Positions 47,060 to 58,681 of a stretch of DNA of 64,000 bases are shown here, in pieces. A program made the translations under genes and the position numbers. Source of the DNA: Leptobrachium leishanense. Lineage: Eukaryota > Chordata > Amphibia > Anura > Megophryidae. Numbering within the stretch: the first letter of the stretch is position 1; the number at the start of each line of letters is the position of its first letter. Location: positions 247,353,721 to 247,417,720 of the forward strand of contig CM019067.1 of assembly GCA_009667805.1 (NCBI GenBank). Reading direction: 5' to 3'. A model generated the notes under the pieces. The model was not told where the DNA came from and made no database searches. It saw only the letters and a program-made list of their open reading frames with translations.

Positions 47060-48685
47060 CAGGGTTATTCAGAGACCCTCAAATTGCTGGTGAAAGGTAA
47101 CCGAACAGTGAAATTCAGCATTCGGCTACCCAGAGAGCAGGCAGCTCGCCAAATGTTGGCAAATTGCCTGCACATACGGTGCCTGTTCGAGGGCAGTGAA
47201 ATCCCCATAGAGAAGCAATGCTTCGTCTATTCAGAGAACAAAAACCAGCAGTGAAAAGTTGCCAAATTGCCCTGCTGTTCAGTGGTTTCAGTCAACGGGT
47301 TTATTCAGGCGAATCCCATAGGCTTCAATGCTAAAAATATTTCCGTTTTAATTCAATATCGAATAAACCGTTCATTATAATATTCTGCAGTAAAAAGTTT
47401 TTTTTAGGATTTTTTAGGCATTTTTCGTGATTTTTTGGATTTTTTTCAAAACTTTTTTTCTGTAACAGCCCTTTTTTATTATCATTCATTGGATCGTATA
47501 TGTAAATTTCAGACATTTTTGCTCAGTAGTTTCTTTGTAAACAGCGTTTTACTTTTCAAACATTCAAGCAAACAGTTTTTTGTTTTTTTCACTCCATTCG
47601 GCTGCAGTGTCGGGTTTCTCCGGCATGTTCGGCGGGGTTAATCCAGGTGTTTTTGCGGATTTCAGTGTGCCTTCGCCTGGTTTTGCGGTGAGTGTTCGTC
47701 GGGTTTGCGGCAGATTTTTCCTGCATTACGACGGCCCTGTGGCGGTTGAATACACTGCAGGGCAGGGACATGCAGTCATGGGTGGCAGGGAGGCAGTGCC
47801 TCCCCTACCATTCCAGTAAATTAATGTGGTCATTGTGCTGTAATGACATGGGTGATGTGTATATTTAATTTGTAAATTAAATTTTATTTATTGAAAAAAG
47901 GTCTCATACTCACCTGCTACACGCTCCCTCGCTGTGCTCGATTCTGCTCTCTGTCCTCTGTTTTTTTTCTCCTGCACTTTCAGTTGCTGTGTGTGATTCA
48001 CTACACAGACAGCAGGGGCAGCACTGAGCTAGCCTACGCAATTTGCGCAGCTGAATGCTACACTAATTGCGAAGCTCAAGCTGGTTCTACGCTCTTTTGT
48101 GCCTCCAGAAGCAATGAGAGCAATTGAAAGCTTGAGCCAATGGGAAAGCTCCATTGGACTCAAGCACTTCTTTTTTTTAAAAAAAAACATCCCCCCATGG
48201 GAGGCAGGGCTCCCCATGGATTGATTGACGCAGGACAGTCATATGACTGTCCTCGTCGGTCGTGGGGGGGCAGACAGAGCTCAGCAATCAGCATGTGTGT
48301 AATAGCGCCCTCTATTAGTCAGTATTGTAAGTGCATGCTCTTACAAGATTAAAACCTGTATGCAAACTTTTTTTACAGTAAGAGTTGTAATAGCGATCTC
48401 TATTAGTCAGTATTGTAAGTGCATCCTCTTAGCTGAAAAAAAAAAGGTGCAAACTTTATAAGTAGTGAAACTCTATTCTCCTATATAACGATCAAATGTG
48501 TAAATTGCGACTGCGTAACCCTGTGTATATCTGGTTCTGATACTAGCCAGTGCCTCACCAGCCACTGACCTCACCACACGTCACTGCCGCAGGGTCACCG
48601 AAATGGGATCACCAAATCGCACCGAATTGAAGAGCGAAAAGTCACCGAACGTGTGGGGACTTTTCGATTCGCTTTTAATAACCCT
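47060..48685. mobile_element. non-autonomous element with CAGGGTTATTCAGAGA end
   Basis: Begins cagggttattcagagac (47060) and ends ttttaataaccctg (48685), imperfect inverted termini. It contains, reversed, the block ctgcagaatattataa / ttgaattaaaacgg seen in the TAGGGATGAGC elements (47300-47400). A duplicated segment gcgccctctattagtcagta / gcgatctctattagtcagta is at 48304 and 48393. The target-site duplication is not evident, so the limits are moderate confidence. Confidence 0.55.
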
Positions 48686-50293
48686 GAATGTTATTTTAAT
48701 AGTACTATAGTATATAGATCATCTTAAAGATGAACAGACCAAGGCAGGGATAGAACCTGTACCCATCATGTGAAAACATTTGTCAATTGATTTGCTAACC
48801 ATCTTTCCAGATGGTGAGCCAACAGACTGTTGCAAACTACCGACACAGAACAGAACTTGATTTCCTCTACAACTCTTCAACCAAAACAGGTTTGGGGGTA
48901 GGCTAGGCTGGGAAACAGACGCACATGGCACATTGAACCACAGTTATCTTTTGTAAAGATATTAAAATTTTATTCAATATGACAAGACGTGAAGCTAGTC
49001 GAGCATGAAGAGATCTACAGTATCAACATTGTTGCCTAAACTGTACAGACCTCAAATAGCTAGCATGACAGACGAGAAAGAAACCCTACAGTTATCTAAA
49101 AAGTATGATCAGTGCCCTACTTTACTAGTTATTGGGTAACTACTGAAAGGAAATGAAAAGACATGGGTTCGATCCTGACGAGCACCTCTCCAGTAAGTGT
49201 CCTTGGGCAAGACACCTAGCGGTACATACTCGCCACCCAGGAATTACTTGAAAAGAAGAGAAATCTCAATGTATCCTTCCTGGTAAAATACTTTCTCAAA
49301 AAAAAGTTAAGATAGTCCGAGTGATGGTTGTTCAATACCTCCATCAACTGCTTTCTCTGTTCAGCTTAGAGAATTTTGAGATAACGCTTACTATAGAATA
49401 TAGTATGTGTGATATTGAAGATCACTTTGTATGTAAATTGTGAACAGAGATGCAATATTTTTTCACGATAAACATTTTTTTGTAAGAATGAAAATTGAGT
49501 ATTAAATGAAACAGGTGCCCAGAGTAAGAAGATGACCCAGTTTAATGTCAACATTTAATAAGGTTAGGCTTACAAGCATGAACACCAACCATGAACTTAA
49601 GTGACTAAAAGCATATTCTAAAGGAAATATACAGAATAAAGAACAAAAGGAGTTTACACACAAAATCCAAACTCCGTCACTTAGATATTCAGACAACTGC
49701 TAAGGCCAGACAGTATTCAATTCCATAGTGGCAAACTAGGTTGATTAATGTCTCTTTGATCTAGGAACAAGACATATGTAGAAGTGAAGGAAGTGATCCA
49801 TGCGATTTGAGGAAAGTGACAGAAATAACACTTTCTGGAGCCATGGATCAAAGGGTTATAAATACAGACACTCACATGGTGTTTACCCATGTCTGACCCT
49901 AAGAAACATTTAAGGGGTTATTCCTGAATCAGTTCCTTCACTGAAAGAACATTGGATTTACTACAGTGATCAGGTATGGTGAAACTCCAGTGAATTCAAA
50001 CCACTGAAAACTAAGCTGAGAACTATGGTAGAAAGATTAGCAGACTCTATGGCAGAAAGAATGGTGAAAGGTACGAAGAACTATGGTGGAAGTTCCTTAA
50101 AATGGGCAAAAAGTATAAAAAAAGAGTTTCTAAATCTCATGCGCAAGACCTGTTTAGACATAGTGGACAGTAGTGGCTACTCCATCTAATGCTTTTCATA
50201 TGGTTTTAGAAAAAAAAACACACAAAAGGCAAAAAAAAAAAAAAGTATATAAACACCACAATTTTTTGTTCTTTATTTCCTTTTATTTGGCAT
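48686..50293. other. intron with one SINE
   Basis: Intronic DNA around the SINE at 49165-49310. No exon recognised. Confidence 0.45.
49165..49310 (+). mobile_element. tRNA-type SINE, 5'-truncated
   Basis: Starts at the B-box region (gggttcgatcctgacgagc), then ctctccagtaagtgtccttg, gggcaagacacctag and the tail gagaaatctcaatgtatcct, ttcctggtaaaatacttt, ending in A8. The A-box half is missing or replaced. Confidence 0.8.
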
Positions 50294-51614
50294 TAGGGAT
50301 GAGCTGTTCGGTTCGATCAGTTCGGAGTTCGATTCGAACTTTGGCCGTTCGCAAACTTCGAACTTTTTGGCGTGTTCGGTTCGAGTTCGAAAAAAAAAAT
50401 TGTGAAAGAAGTATAAAAAATGCTTAAAAAATACCAAAAAAAAATCTAGAAATAAAGAGACTCTTTACTGCAGAATATTATAAGCAACGGTTTATTAGAT
50501 ATTGAATTAAAAAATAATGTCTACGTGCAAAGATTCTCACCTCTAAATGACCTGTGCTCTCAAACGGCGTAAACAACAGGTGTTTAGTGTTTGGAAATAA
50601 CATGTGCTTCTAATTAGTCCGTCTCATGAATTTGATACATTGTATGCAGACTGGAGGTGCCAGGTGTCGTGTGTGGGTCTGTGATGGCGATGTTTCCATA
50701 CATCCTACAAATCCGCCACTTCACGGGCAGGTTATGGGGACCTCCTAGGCACAATATTTGAAGGAATTTTTCGTTTTTATTTTTAACCCTTATTTTATGG
50801 AAACTCACTGTTCCTTTAACCCTTTCACTGCTGAGGCATTTCACCGCTGTCTGCTGAGCTAATTTTTACCGCTTTCGCTCATCATGTTTAAATGCAATTT
50901 GAAGCCACATTTTATTATACGACCCAGACATATTATATATCGTTCTTTCCGGCAGACTCGGCAGATTCATAATATATCATTTTTAGATGTATACGTCATG
51001 TTCTGCCTGTCTATTATAACAAAAAATGCAATAAAACTTGAATTTTTAATCGTCTGCAGCGTGTAAAGTGTTTTTTTCACCTTTTATCACATGAACATTT
51101 GCGGTTATATTTTCTATGGGGTGCGCTTGTACAAAAATTAGAAATGGGGACTTATTAAATTTTTTGGGGGGAATTATGTGATTTTTAGCAAACGCACACC
51201 ATAGAAAAAAAATCATTAGCGCAGCATCATTGTTCACATTATAATTGAAATGTGAACAATATTGCTGCATTAATAAAAATAACACCAAAAAAAATACATG
51301 TTTTTTTATTTTTCTACTTTATACCTGGTTATGTTGGGTATCATTCGAAAGGCCATGTTCAGGCCTCCATGACCCCCTAGCTGCCACGGTTCTGGAGATA
51401 TCCTGGTTCAAATGAACCCCCTATCTCCACCAGGGGATTCCGGGCAGCTAGGGGTTCCCCGGCTATCTGACGTTGTCACGCTATGCGTGAGGATGTCAGG
51501 CAGTGAGGGGGGACCCGGGGGTGGAGCCGCCATCCAAGATGGCGGCCCCCACAGGAGCTAGGCCACACTTCGGTGCCGCAAGGTGCTGAAGTGCGACCAG
51601 GTGCCTAAGGGGTT

Positions 51615-51671
51615 AAAGCCAGGCACCGCTTAAAAGGGGAGTCTCTCCCCTTTTAAGCGGTGCCTGGCTTT
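51615..51671. repeat. perfect 27-bp hairpin
   Basis: Arms 51615-51641 and 51645-51671 pair without mismatch around a 3-base tct loop; the core is gcaccgcttaaaaggggag. A looser hairpin occurs at the same place in the short TTAA copy (about 33273-33317, ggtaccgctgaaaaggg / ccctttccagtggtacc). In both it follows cctaaggggttaaa. Confidence 0.9.
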
Positions 51672-52059
51672 TTTTTTGTGGGACCTCCCGATCGGGAGGG
51701 AGAGGTATCCGAACGGATCGCCCCTCCCTTCCTTCCAGGCGATCTCCCGGCATTGCCGGGGGCAGGGCCTGCGCTAGCGTAAGGCGGCACGAGCGGCCGC
51801 CTTACTATCTGGCTTCCTGCCAGTTTGTGGGGGTGGAATTCCTCGGCGCCGAGCGCCGCCATCTTGGTCGGCCGGGGAGACCCGGCGCAGCGCTAGGGGC
51901 CGAACCACCTGACCAGCGCCGCACGCGATCTCGCAAGAACGTGGCTTCGCTGGTCATGTGGTTCCCGCCCGGCGAGCGGCAAAGCTGCATCATGTCAGCG
52001 GCCGCTCGCCACCATGAGGAACGCCGGCGGAGCCTGGCAGCAGGTGAGAGCAGGGGGCA

Positions 52060-52193
52060 GATATATCCATATGTGAGCTGGGGCAAATATCTCCATATCA
52101 GCTGGGGCAATATATACACATGTAATCTGGGGGCAAATTTATCCATGAGTTGGGGCAAATATATCCACATGTGATCTGGGGGCAAATATATAT

Positions 52194-52227
<34 letters not shown>

Positions 52228-52590
52228 ATCCATGAGCTGGGGGCAAATATATCCATGAGTTGGGGCAAATATATCCATGAGCTGGGGCAATATATATATA
52301 TATCCATGAGCTGGGGGCAAATAAATCCATGAGTTGGGGGCAAATATATCCACATGTGATCTGGGGGAAAATATATCCACATGTGATCTGGGGGAAAATA
52401 TATCCACATGTGATCTGGGGGAAAATATATCCATATGAGCTGGGGGCAAATATTTCCATATGAGCTGGGGCAATATATACCCATGTAATCTGGGGGCAAA
52501 TATATCCACATGTGATCTGGGGGGGAAAATATACCCATATGAGCTGGGGCAAATATACTTATTTGAACTGGGGCAAATATACTTCTATGA
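52060..52590 (+). repeat. minisatellite related to the 4-12 kb array
   Basis: About 18-20 units of roughly 24-29 bases: atatatccatatgagctggg followed by ggcaaat, with variants ccatgagttgg and ccacatgtgatctggg. It includes a (TA)n patch at 52190-52230. The ccat-gtgagctgggg-caat core is the same as in the arrays at 4411-4677 and 12053-12470, but here it is inside a TTAA element. Confidence 0.9.
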
Positions 52591-53392
52591 GCAACCCTAG
52601 TGTGTGTATATTTATGTGTATATATAGAGATGATCATGGCACCTCTATCCTGATTGGCTTGACATGACACGGATGGGGGGGGGGCACCAAAATGCACCTT
52701 CGCCTGACTAGATAAAAATGCTTGCACCGGCCCTGGCTCGCTTGGAACAATGACGTCATTTACGTCGGGAGGAGCTTGACTTCAGCATCTGAGGACACTG
52801 AAGTCAGAATGCCGCGGGACCCCGAACAGAGAGGTGAGTATCTCCGCCGGGGGTCCTGCAAAGCTGATGACGTGTGGGACACGTCCTCCTCAGCATACAG
52901 CGGGAGTAACGGAGGACGTGTCCCACACGTCAGCAGTGAAGGGGTTAAAAACGTAATTTTTTTTTACTTTTTGTCCTTGTTTCCTGTCCCCCAGGGCACT
53001 ACCTGGACATTATTTTTAAATGTTTCTATACATCCTACAAATCCACCACTTCACAGGCAGGTTATGGGGACCTCCTAGGCACGATATTTTAAGGAATTTT
53101 AGTTTTTATTTTTAACTCTTATTTCATGGAAAACTCAGTCCCTATAAAAACTTTTTTTTTTTTTACTTTTTGTCCTTGTTTCCTGTCCCCCAGGGCACTA
53201 CCTGGACCCCCATACACATTTTATGGCAAATATCTAGCCTATATGCCCTCTTGGAGGGCACTCTAAAAATCGAACTTTGAGTCCCATTGACTTGTATTGA
53301 GTTAGTGTTTGAGTTCGAATTCGAACTTTTGAAAAGTTCAAGTTCGAATGCGAACCGAACTCGGGGGTTTTCGGCTCATCCCTATTTGGCAT

Positions 53393-56300
53393 CAGCCTTT
53401 TGACTTGATTTAAAAAAATAATTATAGATAAAAAGGTATTTGGTTGTCAATAGTTTGTATCATCATTACATTTTTATTTGATATTTTATGTAATGGAAAG
53501 TTGCCGTCTTTGATGATGTATAATGGTCATCAACTCTATAAAATTCTGAATAAACTTTTATCTCTTTCCAGAGACTGTTAACTGAATGAGCTATCCATTT
53601 CCAATATGTCCTGAAATATACATTTCCACTGATGTTCCTTTGTTAGTCATCGAATCGCAGCTTTAGAAACTGATAAAAACGTCCTAGGCACTATTATAAC
53701 CCATTAATCAGGAGGAGACAATTACCGCTGAAGATTGAAAAACAATTTTAAAGTAATTGTCGTAAGATCAATACAGTCATTAGAGGACATTGATGGCAAC
53801 TTCAACTATGTGGAATGCTCTCTTTGATATATTTAACTCTTCCGTCACTATATATAGTCTAGTCACAAAAATATAGCTGGAGGCTTTATAGCTAGAAGAC
53901 AAGCCATTCGAAGAGATGGATCCTGGAGGGTTCTAAATCTTTATGTACCCTGCTTAAATGTCTATTCACTCCTAAAACATACTGGTGGCCAAAGCCATTT
54001 TTTTTTTCTTTTTCTTTCAGTCTTCCCTTTCTTTTCAACTATTCCTGGCCTTTCATGGGCTCTAATCCACCCAGGACGCTATACAGAATGGCTTTGCATC
54101 CTTGTTAATCTTTGTCCATTTTTATTCTGTACGCAGCTCTTTGTTTTCATAGAAGAGAAAATTGCCACACAATTACAAATGTTTGGCATGAGTTCTGACT
54201 GAAAAGGTATTACATGATGTGTGTTACTGGTGTGATACAAAAACAAAAAAAAACATTGTTCAAAAGAATTGAAATGCTACAAACGGGAACATTTAACTTT
54301 CCGTTCAGCAATCCCTTGAACACAAATAGATGTTATAGAGCCATAAGGGCACGGAGATCTTTCAGGGGTCAAAAGTACAATGTAAATAGAAAGAAGACTA
54401 CAGGACTAGGGCAAACAGGACTTCAACAATCCATTCATTGCAGATCTTATGGGTGGGTTTCGAATGCCATAGAAACAGAAGAGTTTCCACCAGGGTTGAA
54501 AAAAACATGTGGAAGTAAATTTCAGCACTGCTGTTTTATTAGCGCCCAAGAAAACCAACAAGAACCCAAAGATGTGAAACAGCAACACCCCCAAGCTTCA
54601 GTCCTATGGCAATTAGCCAGATTAGGGCAAAAATGGAAATTGTCACTCTGTATCCAAAGCATCAACATGATTGAATCCTTCTGCACAACAGTTAATCAGA
54701 ATTACTTAAACCTGTAAAAGCTGTATATACTGAAACACTCTGAACAATGGAACAAATGTAAGAGGTATCCACCACGACTGACATTCTTGACCTCTCTAAA
54801 CAATACCATGATAACTATAATTAGTAGAAAGCCTTCTATAAAGCCACATTTACACGGGTCAATAATTCCTCATGACCTCACAAATGACAGAAACATTGGT
54901 GTCACTAAAGCATCTGCCAATAGGTTAACATGAAGTCTCAAAGGGGTCTTCAAGGTCAACAGTGTTTGTTGTTCAACACATGCCTTGTAATGGGTGAAAA
55001 AAGAAGTACACGATGAGGTCTCATGACAGGAATTCATAAGGGACAGTGAATATTAAATACTTCAAAAGCACCAGAAATGATGAGACTTGGGATGAGACTG
55101 GAAAACACGTATCTGTTAACCCCACCTCACTGGTGTGCTCAATTTCGTCCTGATAAAAGCTGTTGGAGATTCTATCCCATATAGTGGAGCATTGTTTTAG
55201 AGGTTTGTGAAACTATTTTCCCCTGCAATTAGAAAGAGGATCGGGATGAATCTGGTATTTGGAATAAATTAGCAATTTATAAAAGTATTTCCCCACAATT
55301 CCAAACACAGATCATTGATGTTGCAGAGCCCTAGATCTCCAAGTATGTATCATATTGTAACAGATCTCTGTGCCTGGACAGGGTCACATCTGTCAAACAT
55401 ACATTGAGATTTCTCTCGTTTTCAAGTATCCTTTCTGGTAAAAATCCTTTCGCAAAAAAAAAAAAAACAACAAATGCTGCTTCCTCACTGGACACCCGAG
55501 TTCTCCTTGTGTCTCTCATGCCTTTCTCCAGTACCTTAGCTGCACCTTAAAGACAGGTGCATGTAGATAGCCTTTCGTTGGCACAGCAAGCAGACGATGG
55601 CTGCTACCCGAAAACATGAGTTGTGACTTCAAGTTTGGTCAGAATAGGACTGTTTAATCAAATGACAAGCACAGATTTTTATGGGTACAGACAGGGGTCA
55701 TTTACATATAAAAACTCACAGCCTCTTCTAGGAGGATCTAATCGCACGGATACAGATAATTGCACAAACATTGACTTCTTGGAGTGATAAATCTAATTAC
55801 ATTGGGCAGACAGTTACAGTAAACATTACTTGACATTTCTTAACCTAAAACAATGGGTGATAGCTGTGTATTTGAATAGGCTGTAATCTGCTAACAACTA
55901 GTGAGGCAGTAGTCTTACATAATCCAGTCAACACAAACCGAATTACATTAAAGTATTCCTGTGTAAACAAATTATAAACAATTTGGCAATGCCCATGCCC
56001 TATGAACATTCTCTGCCATAATTATCCATAGTCAGCGGGCACAAGGCTGGCATCCTCTCTTCTCCAAGGAGCACACAGTCTAATGTGTAGTGCGGGCATT
56101 GCTGTGAGTGCCCACGCCAGCCAGTCCCAGACCCCTGGAACACAAGTCACTGAAAAAGCAGCGGAGGCTTCTGTCACACATATATATATATATATATATA
56201 AAAAATTCTTACAGAAGATTCTTAAGAGTCTTACAGAAAGAAAATAAAACACTCCACTCGAAAAAACAGATATTACACAAATGAAATACATGAACAAATA

Positions 56301-58106
56301 GTGTTAATAAAAAAGAAAATAATGAATCATAGAAGCCAACGGAGGAAGACTTTATTAGATCCAGAGTCCTGCTTTCTTCATCGGGGGGTTGGATGACCCA
56401 CATAAGTTCATCCTGGGCTTTAAACAGGAGAGCCACTGGTACCCTGGGCTCCTGGCCACCTTGCCTTCTATTTATCGGCTCCAGCAACAAGGAGAGACTT
56501 TAGATCCAGCCTGCTGGCTTCGTACCATCGACGAGAGGGTAAGACCTTTACAAGGTGTCAACAGCGATTCACCGTAGAGCCTGGTCGCAAGGGGTCTGAT
56601 CCACGGGAGCACCTCTCCATATACACCTTACTGGAGAATTTGCAAAATTCAGCATATATTTGCCTGATAGCTTTATTGGAGAAGTCCTTCCACAGCATCC
56701 AGTGGATGGTGCCATTTCATGAATCCGCAAATGCTAATTATACAGAGCCAATCTTGCGTAGGCTCTGGAGGATGTGAGTGTACCTATATATACAGCTGCA
56801 ATCAAACATACATCCTAGCCCTAGTACACTATTGTTTGCTTTGTTTTTGAGGTTATATTCACACCAGATTGACCTTTAAGGATACTTAAGTATTAACTGT
56901 CCCATTATCTTTTATCTATTTGTTCACATATTCCACCTGTGTGATATCTATATTTTTTTTGCACTGGAAGAGTGTTTTATTTTCTGCTCTATGGTCTACG
57001 ATTTGTGACCTTTTGGGAAGATGGGTTACCAGCTCACTCCTATAGTACAGCAGCAACCGACATAGATTTACAGATTGATACTTTGAATTCACACTTTTTT
57101 GGCACCTTTTAGTTTCACTGTCACACTATTTTTGTGCGATACGTCAGTTGATGCAGGAGATCCCAGTTTGATCAAGACTACAGATTTAAGGAAAATTAGA
57201 ACAACGGTTTAGTTGACTGCATCAGTCATCTCCTCAACCAGGACCGGATTGGTCAATGGGTAAACCATGAAAATGTCTCCAATATCCGGCAAACAGTTCA
57301 TGCACCCCTGAATATACAATTCAGTGGATCAGGTACGTGTACCTGCTGGAGTTTCAGAAAAATTGAGAAGATCTCTGAAGTAAATCAGATGACATAAAAG
57401 TAATGTGGGAAATCATTGGGGTGTTAACTCATAATATAGGGTAGATTTTACCCTCTGTAAAGATTGCAACAGGTTCATAAATTTACTTTAGGAAAAAAAA
57501 CGATACATTACGCCAAGGACACATTATTATATAAAGTGAGAGAGTCTGGTCACGAGGAGGCAGCAGGGGTTTCATGCCAGTGAGAGCATGTTGTTTGGCA
57601 ACAGATTGCTTGTTAAATGTTGAGTGTGATACAGATGTAGTAAGAGCTAAAGAGGTTAAATCACATCTCCTGTTCAACTGCATATTAAACAAAACAATAC
57701 AAAAAAATAAAAAGCTCTTTTCATAGTACTTTACAAAAGACGCTAAGTGCAGCTGCAGCTGTGCCCTGTTATCACAGGGTTTGCCGTCTTTTTAATCTAA
57801 GCCTCCGACGTTAACCTATAATTCTTTATATTTCTTCCACAATAGCAATTATCTTCCTGTCCGACGAAATTCAATGCAACAATCTGGTGCATTCGAAAAC
57901 CAACCACACCCTATATTTTTTTCTTTATGCACGGCCAAGAGCTACCAGTTGTGCACTTGCAAACTAAACAACACAGGCAATTCAGATGAACAGACGTCGT
58001 GGTCGATTTCAGGAAACCATGCTACAATTGCGCACAGAGCAGTCTCTAAGGGTTGTGCCCGCCACTACTTTATGCCTCGATAAATAATACATTTTAATAA
58101 ACTTAC
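53393..58106. other. intron, no convincing gene
   Basis: Mostly AT-rich intronic DNA. A 167-codon open frame at 54214-54717 (+) has no recognised domain. 55400-55460 is a rearranged LINE/SINE tail. (AT)n at 56173-56200. 56330-57130 has no clear assignment. No exon with both splice sites and known protein similarity was seen. Confidence 0.5.
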
Positions 58107-58203
58107 TTGTAATTCTCTGATGCAGCTCACTTTAACATTGTAGGTTTTGGTCAGTGACACAAAATCATCTAAGGGAGTGGGGGTTCCTTGTGTCAGAGTG
58201 GCC
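58107..58203 (-). other. candidate 5' exon, unidentified
   Basis: A 97-bp minus-strand segment with a perfect donor (cttacaa, then gtaagt at 58101-58106) and a plausible acceptor (catttcctctgtttaag, 58204-58220). One frame is open through it (ATLTQGTPTPLDDFVSLTKT), but no ATG lies in that frame and I recognise no protein. If spliced to 34550 it would serve as an elmo1 leader exon; it contains two short ATG frames (ATGATTTTGTGTCACTGA and ATGTTAAAGTGA). Strand and donor quality support this, but no transcript evidence is available. Confidence 0.35.
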
Positions 58204-58389
58204 CTTAAACAGAGGAAATGGGCTGATACACTTATGCAATAAAAACACTCCTTGAGAGGAAACCGGCAGCACATCGATGCGTGGCTTAAGAAAACACAAA
58301 GGAAATAACGACATGTACCATGTCAAAAAAGCGCGAAAGATGAATGTTTTCTTAGGTTTTTACTTTGTTTTGCATTACTTTTGTTTTTA

Positions 58390-58681
58390 AAAGGAAACAA
58401 AGTAGCAAAACAAGAGGACATAGTCTTAGATTAGAGGGGCAAAGGTTTAAAAGTAACATCAGGAAGCATTATTTTACTGAGAGGGTGGTGGATACATGGA
58501 ACAGTCTTCCAGTTGAAGTGGTAGAGGCCAAAACAGTAATTGAATTTAAGCAAGCATGGGATAGGCATAAGGCTATCCTAAACAAAAGATAAATCCAGGT
58601 AAAGTATCCATGTAATTGGGCAGACTAGATGGGCCGAAAGGTTCTTATCTGCTGACATTTTTCTATGTTTCTATGTTTCTA
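58390..58681 (+). mobile_element. CR1-type LINE, 3' end
   Basis: Encodes the extreme C-terminus of a LINE ORF2 (TRGHSLRLEGQRFKSNIRKH, then YFTERVVDTWNSLPVEVVEA and FKQAWDRHK) with a stop at 58592. About 70 bp of 3' UTR follow (actagatgggccgaaaggtt) and then the octamer repeat tttctatg, three times, to 58681. Short octamer repeats at the 3' end are typical of CR1 elements. Heavily 5'-truncated. Confidence 0.85.

Larger units (their letters stand above)
50816..52948. mobile_element. TTAA element carrying a minisatellite
   Basis: 2133 bp including both TTAA copies (50816-50819 and 52945-52948). Ends TTAACCCTTTCACTGCTGAG and, reversed, TTAACCCCTTCACTGCTGAC. Host sequence on either side (ccttTAA then aaacg-ttttttttacttttt) joins exactly as in the uninterrupted relatives at 19132 and 31382, so this is a precise insertion at TTAA as made by piggyBac or Kolobok transposases. 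No transposase is encoded. The 51480-52050 part is strongly CpG-rich. Confidence 0.85.
50294..53384. mobile_element. hAT-like TAGGGATGRGC element, copy 4
   Basis: 3091 bp. Starts TAGGGATGAGCTGTTCGG and ends ttttcggctcatcccta. It has a perfect 8-bp duplication, tttggcat, at 50286-50293 and 53385-53392. Without the TTAA element inside it is about 0.96 kb. The block cctacaaatccgccacttca occurs at 50703 and again, slightly changed, at 53031, so the right part carries an internal duplication. No transposase. Confidence 0.85.
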
